From: a virus
Strand: one strand, 5' to 3'
DNA length: 34,907 bases
IMG/VR virus record: IMGVR_UViG_3300006802_015037
Location: 1-34,907 of that record
Of this stretch, positions 21,426 through 28,441 are shown piece by piece. Numbering within the stretch: the stretch's first letter is position 1; each line of letters begins with the position of its first letter. Made by a program: the position numbers and the translations under genes. A model generated the notes under the pieces. The model did no database searches and had not been told where the DNA came from. It was given only the letters and a program-made list of their open reading frames with translations.

Positions 21426-21899
21426 CTGAAGACGCAAATAGCGAACCTTCTTCAAGACGGCGGGACGACTGGCAACGGCATTTTCGCCGCCGATCATCGC
21501 ACGACAGAAGACGACACGCACGACAGCGTGCTGAATCACTTGGACCTAACCAACGCTGCGACATACGACGGTCAGCCGTTAGTGTGCAACACGGTGACAG
21601 GTCTCGTCGAGCCGGGGGACATCGCGTCTGCAACGCACACAGTATCAACGACGAGTACGTTGACGGCGACTGGATTTTACGAGGCGTCAGCTGCCTCTGG
21701 ATCAATAACCGTTTCGCTGCCCGCTGCTCCAGCGGATGGCGATACGTTTGAAATAGCTCGGGTTGACACAACGGTAAACACGCTATTGATCGACGGAAAC
21801 GGCAACACAATCAACGGTAGTTCTCAGCAGCCGTTGATTTCATACGACTGCTTGAAGTTGCGATATTCAACAAATCAGACACGGTGGATTGTTATATGA
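21426..21899 (+). CDS. Virion protein, probable non-ATG start
   Basis: 157 residues if begun at CTG 21426, which has AAGGA 9 nt upstream and opens directly after the previous gene. The first in-frame alternative is GTG 21528 (123 residues), which would drop the well-formed LQDGGTTGNGIFAADHRTTE segment. The C-terminal part (GFYEASAASGSITVSLPAAP, LLIDGNGNTINGS) is a parallel-beta tail-fibre-like region. ATGA overlap with the next gene. Likely a tail fibre or baseplate-linked protein. Confidence 0.6.
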   Translation: MKTQIANLLQDGGTTGNGIFAADHRTTEDDTHDSVLNHLDLTNAATYDGQPLVCNTVTGLVEPGDIASATHTVSTTSTLTATGFYEASAASGSITVSLPAAPADGDTFEIARVDTTVNTLLIDGNGNTINGSSQQPLISYDCLKLRYSTNQTRWIVI

Positions 21900-22660
21900 C
21901 AATTTGGAGACCGCTCGACGGGGTACTAATTTCTTCAGGCCAAATACCGGGCTACAGTGCTGTTAACAAATTCGGACGCAACAGTAATGTTGGAACCTCT
22001 GCGGACGAAGATGTGTGGGATGGCGGCGGAACATGGTCTGCACCCACAGGTGCTCAGACCCATGACATCGTCAGCACAGACGCAGCCGACGATTCGTCCG
22101 GTGGCACCGGCGCGCAGACGATTATGATTTTCGGTCTAACAGATTGGACCAGCGGCGAGGTCGCTGAGATTGTCTCGCTCTCTGGGACGACGCCAGTCAC
22201 CACAAGCAACAACTATGTGATCATCCATCGCATGAAAGTTCTGACCGCTGGTTCTGGCCGAACGAATGCAGGCGACATCACAGCGACGGCGTCGTTCGAT
22301 TCGACGGTGACCGCACAAATTACAGCCGGGAAAGCACAAACTCTCATGGCGATTTATGGACTGCCGACGGGGTCGCAGCTTGTGCTGACTGACATCTATG
22401 TGTCGATGACGAAGAAATCCACTACCGGATCGATCGATGCCGAGCTGTTTGTGACGAGCAATCCAGACGATTTCGATCCTGTCTATCGATCCTTGTCGCG
22501 GTTCGGTCTGTCAACGTCGGGAACCTCAAGCCAAACGGTGCCGTACACGACTCCGCACTCTATTCTCGGTCCTGCTATCGTAAAGATCAGGGCGCTCGAC
22601 GCGAGCGTCAACAACCTTGACATTGTTGCCGGGTTCAATGGTGTGCTGATTGACGAGTAG
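21896..22660 (+). CDS. Virion surface beta-sandwich protein
   Basis: 254 residues, ATG in an ATGA overlap. N-terminal IPGYSAVNKFGRNSNVGTSA and DEDVWDGGGTW, then GAQTIMIFGLTDWTSGEVAE, TTSNNYVIIHRMKVLTAGSG, NAGDITATA. This phrase order is familiar from structural proteins of podo- and siphophages (surface or fibre-associated). No catalytic site seen. Confidence 0.65.
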   Translation: MTIWRPLDGVLISSGQIPGYSAVNKFGRNSNVGTSADEDVWDGGGTWSAPTGAQTHDIVSTDAADDSSGGTGAQTIMIFGLTDWTSGEVAEIVSLSGTTPVTTSNNYVIIHRMKVLTAGSGRTNAGDITATASFDSTVTAQITAGKAQTLMAIYGLPTGSQLVLTDIYVSMTKKSTTGSIDAELFVTSNPDDFDPVYRSLSRFGLSTSGTSSQTVPYTTPHSILGPAIVKIRALDASVNNLDIVAGFNGVLIDE

Positions 22661-22680
22661 TCATACGAACGGAGACAGAA

Positions 22681-23523
22681 ATGCTTGATTTATGCGTTGG
22701 AATCACGACGGCGCCGAGAAAAGAATCGACGCTTTGGCCTTGCCTTAACTCTTGGGATGAGGCCGGCGCCAAGCCGACTGTCTTTTGTGAACCGGAAAAC
22801 CCTCCGCCCGTAACCCCATTCACTGAAATACACTTTCCTGAAAAGATGGGACACTACAGAAGCTGGATGTACGCGGCAAGACACTTGCTTGAACAACAAA
22901 CAGAGTTTGTCTGCCTCGGCGAAGACGATGCCGTTGTGCATCCCAAATCACTCGACTACATAAACACCTTTGCTTCACAAGGAAGAATTCTGAGCCTGTA
23001 CAGTTCTGAGCGGGAGATGAAAAACAGATGGCTCGGAGTGTTTAGCGTAAAGCGAGGGAAGAAGTTTGCTGATTCGCTTGCTTTAGTTTTCCATCGCGAT
23101 GATTTGCAAGCATTGATTTGGTCTGATGTTGCATCTTTGTGGCCTGCGAGAAGTCCTGAAGTTCCGATTGAACGAATCAACTGCGTTGACAAAATGGTCG
23201 GCGAATGGGCACTTGTCGCTGATGTCAAAATACTTGAACCGAACCCGTCACTGTGTCAGCACATTGGAGCGACAAGTACGCTGGGACACGGCGAATTAAA
23301 CGAAAGCCACGTTGCGCACAACTTGCTTTCGCATGACAGAAATTTGCCTTGGAATCCTGACGGTACAATCTACGCAAAGTTCAGTAGCTTCATTGAGCAA
23401 TCTTGCTGTAGCAGTCCAGTCGCACTGCTTCACGCTGCCGGAATGCCAGTATTGGCAAAAGTCAAAGACATACCGAAAGACACTAGAAGCGGAGACATGG
23501 TTTCTGTACCAATGAAACTGTAA
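22681..23523 (+). CDS. Glycosyltransferase-like protein
   Basis: 280 residues with GGAG upstream (ACGGAGACAGAA). N-terminal VGITTAPRKESTLWPCLNSW is the nucleotide-sugar binding start seen in GT-A type enzymes, and CLGEDDAVVH (79-88) supplies a DxD-like acidic pair for metal. RINCVDKMVGEWA and the C-terminal HIGATSTLGHG follow the layout of small glycosyltransferases. Likely sugar transfer to a virion or cell-surface target; in phages such enzymes modify DNA, virions or host polysaccharide. Which applies here is unknown. Confidence 0.65.
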   Translation: MLDLCVGITTAPRKESTLWPCLNSWDEAGAKPTVFCEPENPPPVTPFTEIHFPEKMGHYRSWMYAARHLLEQQTEFVCLGEDDAVVHPKSLDYINTFASQGRILSLYSSEREMKNRWLGVFSVKRGKKFADSLALVFHRDDLQALIWSDVASLWPARSPEVPIERINCVDKMVGEWALVADVKILEPNPSLCQHIGATSTLGHGELNESHVAHNLLSHDRNLPWNPDGTIYAKFSSFIEQSCCSSPVALLHAAGMPVLAKVKDIPKDTRSGDMVSVPMKL

Positions 23524-23563
23524 GCAAGGACGCTTAGGGGGGGAATCGGCTACGATGGCCGGG

Positions 23564-23592
23564 AAAGGGGCAGGATTTCCTGCCCCTTTTTT
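23564..23592 (+). terminator. Intrinsic terminator of the virion operon
   Basis: AAAGGGGCAGG (23564-23574) pairs perfectly with CCTGCCCCTTT (23579-23589), loop ATTT, followed by T's to 23592. It ends the late operon after the glycosyltransferase-like gene. Confidence 0.9.
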
Positions 23593-23648
23593 ACGCGCCT
23601 GTATAAAGGGCGCCGCACGGGTTCGAAAAACGGCCGAGAACGGTTCAA

Positions 23649-23734
23649 GTTGACAGGGACGGCGTGCCGATAGTAGAAGGGGCAACCGCCGCACACGCGG
23701 CACCTACGGCCACCCACAACGAAAGGAGGCAGGC
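23649..23734 (+). promoter_or_regulatory. csrA leader (diverged leader element)
   Basis: TTGACA (23649-23654) is a good -35-like hexamer. GTGCCGATA (23664-23672), a GCCGC-ACAC-GCGGC hairpin and CACAACGAAA (23715-23724) follow. GTGCCGATA and CACAACGAAA also occur in that order in the minus-strand element E. The leader ends in AAAGGAGG, a near-perfect ribosome site, 5 nt before GTG 23735. Confidence 0.45.
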
Positions 23735-23953
23735 GTGCTAGTCCTCGGCCGACGAAAAGACGAAGGGGTCGTTATCGAGACGCCACAAGGCAAGATACAG
23801 ATTTTGATCGCCCGCATAGGTGTTGACCAAGTCCGTATCGGAATTGAGGCACCTAACGAGTTTAAGATACTACGCAACGAGATCGCATACTACGGCGTGC
23901 TAGATGCGATACCTGAACCGAGTCCGACTCTCAAAGTGGTTTCGGACGATTGA
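23735..23953 (+). CDS. csrA: Carbon storage regulator CsrA/RsmA
   Basis: 72 residues from a GTG with AAAGGAGG 5 nt upstream. The full CsrA fold is visible: MLVLGRRKDEGVVIE, IQILIARIGVDQVRIGIEAP, then ILRNEI. The RNA-binding residues known in the family are present (Arg6 in the first strand and the late Arg in ILRNE). The C-terminal tail (PEPSPTLKVVSDD) is longer than minimal CsrA. CsrA binds GGA motifs in leaders of mRNAs. It stands alone between two terminators. A target set in phage or host is not visible but is discussed in the findings. Confidence 0.92.
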   Translation: MLVLGRRKDEGVVIETPQGKIQILIARIGVDQVRIGIEAPNEFKILRNEIAYYGVLDAIPEPSPTLKVVSDD

Positions 23954-23956
23954 CGT

Positions 23957-23979
23957 AAGTCGGCACAGCCGGCTTTTTT
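23957..23979 (+). terminator. Terminator hairpin after csrA
   Basis: AAGTCGG (23957-23963) pairs with CCGGCTT (23969-23975; one G-T), followed by TTTTTT (23974-23979). The next ATG is only 18 nt beyond, preceded by GGGAGAGAGAG. Confidence 0.7.
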
Positions 23980-23996
23980 CATTTAGGGAGAGAGAG

Positions 23997-24491
23997 ATGA
24001 CGAATGTCCAACAGCGTCTTGGAGAGACCCTTTACCAAGCATGGGTTGAAGCAGTAAGCGACTATTTTGGATCGACCGAAGACGTCGACTCACTTCTGCG
24101 TCAGACGATTCAAGACTACGTCGAGCAAGAAGCAACGCTCGACATCGATTTTGACAGCCTCTTTGAAGACGCTGTCAAAACACACATCAACGAGTTCGTC
24201 GACATCGGTGACTACATCGACTACGGCTACCTTTCCGAAGAGCTTCTTGGTTCGAACAAGTTCGAAGTTCCTGCAGCAGACGAGCGGCTTATCGAGGGAC
24301 TTGTCGACACTGCGGTTGAAGAAAGCTGCCGCCCTACACTTTCGGAACACGAAGAGCAGCTACTTGAGGCTGCCCGGCGGATCATCGAGCTTGACGAGGA
24401 AGTTCGCCAGCTGACCTTGTTTGTCGCAGACATGGAGAAAACAAAGCGACAGTCGCTGCTCCAGCGGTTGCGTAAGTTCCTCGGCGTGTAA
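23997..24491 (+). CDS. Hypothetical acidic coiled-coil protein
   Basis: 164 residues; the ATG at 23997 is preferred because GGGAGAGAGAG precedes it. Strongly acidic, helical first part (VDSLLRQTIQDYVEQEATLDI and DFDSLFEDAVKTHINEFVDI), then a coiled-coil-like stretch (LEAARRIIELDEEVRQLTLF) ending in a basic tail (KRQSLLQRLRKFL). No family recognised. Confidence 0.65.
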   Translation: MTNVQQRLGETLYQAWVEAVSDYFGSTEDVDSLLRQTIQDYVEQEATLDIDFDSLFEDAVKTHINEFVDIGDYIDYGYLSEELLGSNKFEVPAADERLIEGLVDTAVEESCRPTLSEHEEQLLEAARRIIELDEEVRQLTLFVADMEKTKRQSLLQRLRKFLGV

Positions 24492-24506
24492 GTTGTGCGT
24501 GCGTTC

Positions 24507-24535
24507 GCGGGCGAGCGTTCTGCTCGCCCGCTTTT
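24507..24535 (+). terminator. Terminator hairpin
   Basis: GCGGGCGAGC (24507-24516) pairs perfectly with GCTCGCCCGC (24522-24531), loop GTTCT, then TTTT. The next gene's GA-rich ribosome site begins 5-10 nt later and its ATG is at 24560. Confidence 0.85.
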
Positions 24536-24559
24536 CAAACAGAAGAAAGAGAGAGAGAG

Positions 24560-25030
24560 ATGCTTCACAAGCTGATAGAGATGCCGAACCCCGGCGACCT
24601 TGTTGTCTTTGGAATCAGCGGCTGGTACGGCGCAAAAGAATGTGTTCCAGTCCTCGTTGCGCAGCGATACGAGTGGCAGCCGCCCGAAGAAACTATGATC
24701 GTGCAACTGAAAAAAGCACAGGTATTCTGGGGGCCATCAAGTGGCCCGCCGCGGGAAGGATACCCGGAGGTACTCAGTGTTTCTGGCGGCCCTTTTTCAA
24801 TCATGCGTATCGGCGACAACGTCCCAGATATTCGGCCGATAGGGCATGCAAGCCTGCCTTGCTGGCACTGGAAAGGCTTACCGTGTGCAGGCGGAGGCGT
24901 CGAGTACACTCGCAAAGTGCGGCTTTGGTTTGCCCCGATACTGATCGACAACGCAGAGATCAAACGCCGAGAGGCGGCTGCGATTTCACAATACTGTGAG
25001 CACTACATTGAGGAGGAAGTCGATGAGTGA
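24560..25030 (+). CDS. Hypothetical protein
   Basis: 156 residues with AAAGAGAGAGAGAG upstream. Begins MLHKLIEMPNPGDLVVFGIS; beta-rich with many Trp/Pro/Gly, then a helical, charged end (IKRREAAAISQYCEHYIEEEVDE). The VVFGISGWYG and VLVAQRYEW strands might form an SH3-like barrel (inference). No family recognised. First gene of a five-gene coupled run. Confidence 0.6.
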   Translation: MLHKLIEMPNPGDLVVFGISGWYGAKECVPVLVAQRYEWQPPEETMIVQLKKAQVFWGPSSGPPREGYPEVLSVSGGPFSIMRIGDNVPDIRPIGHASLPCWHWKGLPCAGGGVEYTRKVRLWFAPILIDNAEIKRREAAAISQYCEHYIEEEVDE

Positions 25031-25241
25031 GCGGTCAGATCAGGTCGATTCGCAGATTAGAACATTTAGAGAACTGCTGAACGACTACAGCGAGCACACT
25101 GCAATTGAGTGGTTGCGCGAACTATTTACAGAAGCGGAACGCGAGTCAGCAGAGAGGCAGCGACTGGCTAAGCGTAACCACGATCTGACGCATAAACTTA
25201 TCGAACTGTCTGACGAAATCGAAAGGCTGAGAAGCTTATGA
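25023..25241 (+). CDS. Hypothetical coiled-coil protein
   Basis: 72 residues beginning MSERSDQVDSQ; start overlaps the previous stop (ATGAGTGA). Almost fully helical with heptad spacing (LRELFTEAERESAERQRLAK, LTHKLIELSDEIERL). No family; likely a small oligomeric protein. Confidence 0.6.
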   Translation: MSERSDQVDSQIRTFRELLNDYSEHTAIEWLRELFTEAERESAERQRLAKRNHDLTHKLIELSDEIERLRSL

Positions 25242-25486
25242 GTGACGAATACAAACAGTGGACAATTCCGGGCGAGTTGCTGCAACAGGTTCTGGATCGA
25301 CTGCCCGACGATTGGAATCTAACGATCCGGTTGCAAGGTGGGTCGATTAGACCCTACCTCATTCTGACCGACGAAAATGACAACGGGATGTGGGACAACG
25401 ATGGGCCGTTAGATGGAGAGTCCGTTGTCGACTGCATCAGCCGGTTAATTCGGTTGGTTCCAGACGGCGGTGGCGACGATGAGTGA
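25238..25486 (+). CDS. Hypothetical small acidic protein
   Basis: 82 residues, ATG in an ATGA overlap with the gene before. Contains LLQQVLDRLPDDWNLTIRL and an Asp/Gly-rich end (LVPDGGGDDE). Not recognised. The stop overlaps the next start (ATGAGTGA). Confidence 0.55.
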   Translation: MSDEYKQWTIPGELLQQVLDRLPDDWNLTIRLQGGSIRPYLILTDENDNGMWDNDGPLDGESVVDCISRLIRLVPDGGGDDE

Positions 25487-25857
25487 AAGCACTAATGCTT
25501 GGTCGCGTGTCACATGCGATATGACAGACTCCGAGTTCTGTGCGTGGGTGCGAGAGCGGTGTGAGATGACGCTGAAGAACACTGCGGCAGGCGTTTACAT
25601 GCAGGGATTAATTGACAGGCTGCTGAAGTCGGAGGCAGAATTACTGACCGCTGAACAGACTGCGCACAAGTGGTTTAAGGTGTCGTCAGATCGTCGATTC
25701 GAGATTGAGCGTCTTGAGACCGAGACTGAGCGGCTGCGTGATGCCTTAAAGAGTATCGAACGCCGTGCAAGTGGCAGAGGCAATGGGGCAGAAGTCGCTG
25801 TGACTACGCAGACGCTGGGAGCAATCGCACGCGGAACACTGAAGGGGGGCGGCGGCG

Positions 25858-25865
<8 letters not shown>
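25479..25865 (+). CDS. Hypothetical coiled-coil protein
   Basis: 128 residues from the ATG at 25479; a GTG at 25470 would also fit. The middle is a long coiled coil (LLKSEAELLTAEQTAHKWF and RRFEIERLETETERLRDAL) similar in style to the protein at 25023-25241. Ends GGGGDE, like the GGGDDE end of the preceding protein. Function unknown. Confidence 0.6.
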
Positions 25866-26118
<253 letters not shown>

Positions 26119-26379
26119 ATGAAACCTGAGACCGTAACGGAAGGGCTGAAAAGGCTGGGGCACACTGTGTGCGATCCCGTCATACCGCGTGCAATCGAAC
26201 AGATCGAAAAGATGGAGCGACAGCTTCGCGCGGTCAAAAGCTCAAGGGCTATCGTGGCTGGGTATGGATGCCTTGTCTGCAACTGGTGCAAAGACAGTGT
26301 GCCACAAGCGTACTGGGACAAAGACTGTTCGCACCTGTATTGCCTCCGCTGCTTCGTCGAACAGGAGATCGACGGATGA
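26119..26379 (+). CDS. Small zinc-finger protein
   Basis: 86 residues. After a helical N-terminal half (ETVTEGLKRLG, AIEQIEKMERQLRAVK), CLVCNWC (51-57) and CSHLYCLRC (70-78) give two CxxC pairs 17 residues apart, a zinc-binding pattern resembling a short RING/treble-clef. Overlaps the next gene (ATGA). Probably nucleic-acid or protein binding. Confidence 0.65.
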   Translation: MKPETVTEGLKRLGHTVCDPVIPRAIEQIEKMERQLRAVKSSRAIVAGYGCLVCNWCKDSVPQAYWDKDCSHLYCLRCFVEQEIDG

Positions 26380-26591
26380 AGTGCTGTATATGCAACCAAG
26401 AAACCCCTAAAGAGCAAATCCACGTTCAAGATGCAGTGGTTGGCGAAAATCACACTTCTCAAATCATTTATGTATATTGTAGGACTTGCGTAAAGACACA
26501 TCGGGAATCGCAGTTTGATCCTGCGTTTCCTCATCGCGAAGACTTCAGTGTGCCGAAAGCGAGATATGGACTTCGAGAGTCTGAGGGATAA
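26376..26591 (+). CDS. Small zinc-finger protein
   Basis: 71 residues, ATG in an ATGA overlap. MKCCICNQET near the start and YCRTCVKTH at 34-42 form a CxxC...CxxC site. Overlaps the start of the resolvase gene by 26 nt. No specific family recognised. Confidence 0.6.
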   Translation: MKCCICNQETPKEQIHVQDAVVGENHTSQIIYVYCRTCVKTHRESQFDPAFPHREDFSVPKARYGLRESEG

Positions 26592-27069
26592 GACGCGAGG
26601 CATGTACGAAACGGAGGCTGTGGTTGTCCTGACGATACCACAGCCTCCTTCAGTTAATGCCCTGTATGTCGGAAAGCGCGGGGGCGGAAAACGATTGAGC
26701 AACGCTGGCCGCAAGTTCTACACGCATATTTCGAAAGGATGCAAACAGCTTGGAATTAGCGAGCTTAAGCTGGTCGGGAACCTTCGGATTGAGATTCTTG
26801 CTTATCCGTCCAGCTACATGTTTGACACGGCCAACTTCTTAAAAGCAACGCTTGATGCGCTTGAGAAGGGCGGAGTAGTTGCAAACGACAGGAGCTTTCG
26901 CTCGGTCGACATTACACATGTTGACATTGACAAAGAACGACCGCGGCTTGAGTTGCGTATTTTTGAAAAAACGGCGGTCGCGTCCTCAAGTCCGTTGTCC
27001 ACCGTGCCGATAACAGGTAACAGGGGAGACGCCGGGCGTGCCGGCGGCCGGAAACGGTCACCCGTTTGA
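26566..27069 (+). CDS. RusA-like Holliday junction resolvase
   Basis: 167 residues, starting at the ATG at 26566 inside the previous gene. RusA pattern: IPQPPSVNALY (24-34), a helical middle, then FDTANFLKATLDALEKGGVVANDRSF (given in parts: FDTAN at 86-90, LKATLDAL at 92-99, NDRS at 107-110). Asp87 and Asp108 fit the first and last metal ligands; the family's middle Asp (D-x-D-N) is Ala89 here. Resolves recombination or replication junctions before packaging. The last 30 residues (after RIFEK) are low-complexity and may be leader sequence read through. Confidence 0.8.
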   Translation: MDFESLRDKTRGMYETEAVVVLTIPQPPSVNALYVGKRGGGKRLSNAGRKFYTHISKGCKQLGISELKLVGNLRIEILAYPSSYMFDTANFLKATLDALEKGGVVANDRSFRSVDITHVDIDKERPRLELRIFEKTAVASSSPLSTVPITGNRGDAGRAGGRKRSPV

Positions 27070-27090
27070 ATCTTGTAACAGGGAGAGAGA

Positions 27091-27813
27091 ATGAGAGAAG
27101 TCACCAAGGGGCGACAGCAAAAGCCCCGCAGGGTCATGATCTACGGCGTCGGAGGCGTCGGCAAGTCGACGCTTGCGGCTTCATTTCCAAAACCGCTTTT
27201 CATTGACTTGGAGCACGGCCTCAAGAATATCGACACTCACAGCGTGCAAGTCGAAGACTACCTCGACTTCATGAGTATGTGCGAGGAGCTTTACGACGAT
27301 CACGACTACCGGACGATCGTCGTCGACGCGGCTGACCAGCTGCAACAGTTCGCAGACGCACAGGTTGCAATGCACGCTGGAGTCTCGACTGCAAAACAGG
27401 TGGATTGGGGCAAGGGTATTGACGAGATGGTCCACCTCTTCAACGCTTCGCTCAGTGCCCTCGCTGCGTTGCAGCAACAACGCAACGTGATGATCGTTTT
27501 GATCGCACACGCGGAGGTGAGCCAGTTCAAGGATCCACGGCTTGAGCCGTACGATCGATACCGGCCTCGCCTTCACAAAGACTTGATCGACCCGACTGTT
27601 GAGTGGTGCGACGAAGTTCTGTTCATGAACTACGTTCAAAGCCAAAAAGAAGTCAAGCAGTCACGCGGGAAGACGATCAAGACAACTGCAACAGGCGACC
27701 GGCAGATTTACACTGCCGAAGCGCCAGCTTGGATCGCCAAAAATCGGTGCGGGATGCCCGACGTTATTGAACCGACTTGGGACAGCTACAAGCAGTACGC
27801 TTTTTCCGAGTAA
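27091..27813 (+). CDS. Sak4-like RecA-fold ATPase
   Basis: 240 residues with GGGAGAGAGA before the ATG. Walker A GVGGVGKST (19-27), Walker B TIVVDAAD (75-82). The rest follows the AAA_24 phage nucleotide-binding family: DLEHGLKNID, DYLDFMSMCEEL, a WGKGIDEM helix, MIVLIAHAEV. Such proteins act with an SSB-like partner in phage recombination. The next gene encodes that partner (DUF669), which supports a Sak4-type single-strand annealing role. Start of the replication module. Confidence 0.85.
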   Translation: MREVTKGRQQKPRRVMIYGVGGVGKSTLAASFPKPLFIDLEHGLKNIDTHSVQVEDYLDFMSMCEELYDDHDYRTIVVDAADQLQQFADAQVAMHAGVSTAKQVDWGKGIDEMVHLFNASLSALAALQQQRNVMIVLIAHAEVSQFKDPRLEPYDRYRPRLHKDLIDPTVEWCDEVLFMNYVQSQKEVKQSRGKTIKTTATGDRQIYTAEAPAWIAKNRCGMPDVIEPTWDSYKQYAFSE

Positions 27814-27840
27814 ATGACTTTTTCAAAGAGGTTAAGAACT

Positions 27841-28362
27841 ATGGGATTTGCTGACAGAGCAAAAAAGAATGCCGACGAGCACGGCGATGACAATGAGTTT
27901 CCAGCACCGACGATCATTGCGAACGGGATTTACACCGTTGAAGTCAAGAAGTGCTGGGAAGCAGCAACTGCGAACGGACGCGGCAGGGGTTTGAACATCG
28001 TTCTGCGTATAGTGAGCGGACGCTACGAGGGCGAAGAGTATCACAGTTGGTACGGGACCGAATACGACGGGGATCCGAGTTGGCTCGGCTACCACGGCAA
28101 AATGATTACGGGATTGATTGCCGCGTGTGGAGTAGACCCCGAGGATCCGTCAGACCTCGAAGGATGCATGCTTAAGGCTGAGCTGGTCCAGTTCCGCGAC
28201 AAGAAGAAGCAAGAGACCACTATGCAGGTCAAGCGGGATGGCTTCTACGCGGCGAAGAACGCAACAAAGCGACGGGCGGAGCCTGTGGAGGGTGCCTCAC
28301 GACAGGAGCCGGCAGAGCCGGCGGTCGCGAGCGAGGTGGACGACGAGGACTGTCCTTTCTGA
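27841..28362 (+). CDS. DUF669 single-stranded-DNA-binding-like protein
   Basis: 173 residues; ATG at 27841 with AAAGAGG 9 nt upstream (an ATG at 27814 lacks a site). DUF669 pattern: an N-terminal ANGIYTVEVKKCWEAAT strand, RGLNIVLRIVSGRYEGEEYH, a helix, then LKAELVQFRDKKKQETTMQV. The C-terminus VDDEDCPF mimics the acidic DDDIPF tip of bacterial SSB, which recruits partner proteins. It follows the RecA-fold gene as usual in phage recombination modules. The SSB role is inferred. Confidence 0.75.
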   Translation: MGFADRAKKNADEHGDDNEFPAPTIIANGIYTVEVKKCWEAATANGRGRGLNIVLRIVSGRYEGEEYHSWYGTEYDGDPSWLGYHGKMITGLIAACGVDPEDPSDLEGCMLKAELVQFRDKKKQETTMQVKRDGFYAAKNATKRRAEPVEGASRQEPAEPAVASEVDDEDCPF

Positions 28363-28390
28363 CGCAGCACGACGCTGACCGTTGTTGACT

Positions 28391-28418
28391 GGCGGGGGGC
28401 TTTGGCCTCCCGCCTTTT
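28391..28418 (+). terminator. Terminator hairpin before the helicase gene
   Basis: GGCGGGGGGC (28391-28400) pairs with GCCTCCCGCC (28405-28414; one wobble), loop TTTG, then TTTT (28415-28418). The helicase ribosome site (GAGGGAGAG) is about 10 nt further on and the ATG is at 28442. Confidence 0.75.
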
Positions 28419-28441
28419 GCGTCGATAGAGGGAGAGATTAC

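Noticed and set aside
23605-23650. tRNA-like GGTTCGAA sequence upstream of csrA
   Set aside because: No cloverleaf can be folded around it; only the T-arm-like word is present. It could be an attachment-site fragment, but no integrase was found.
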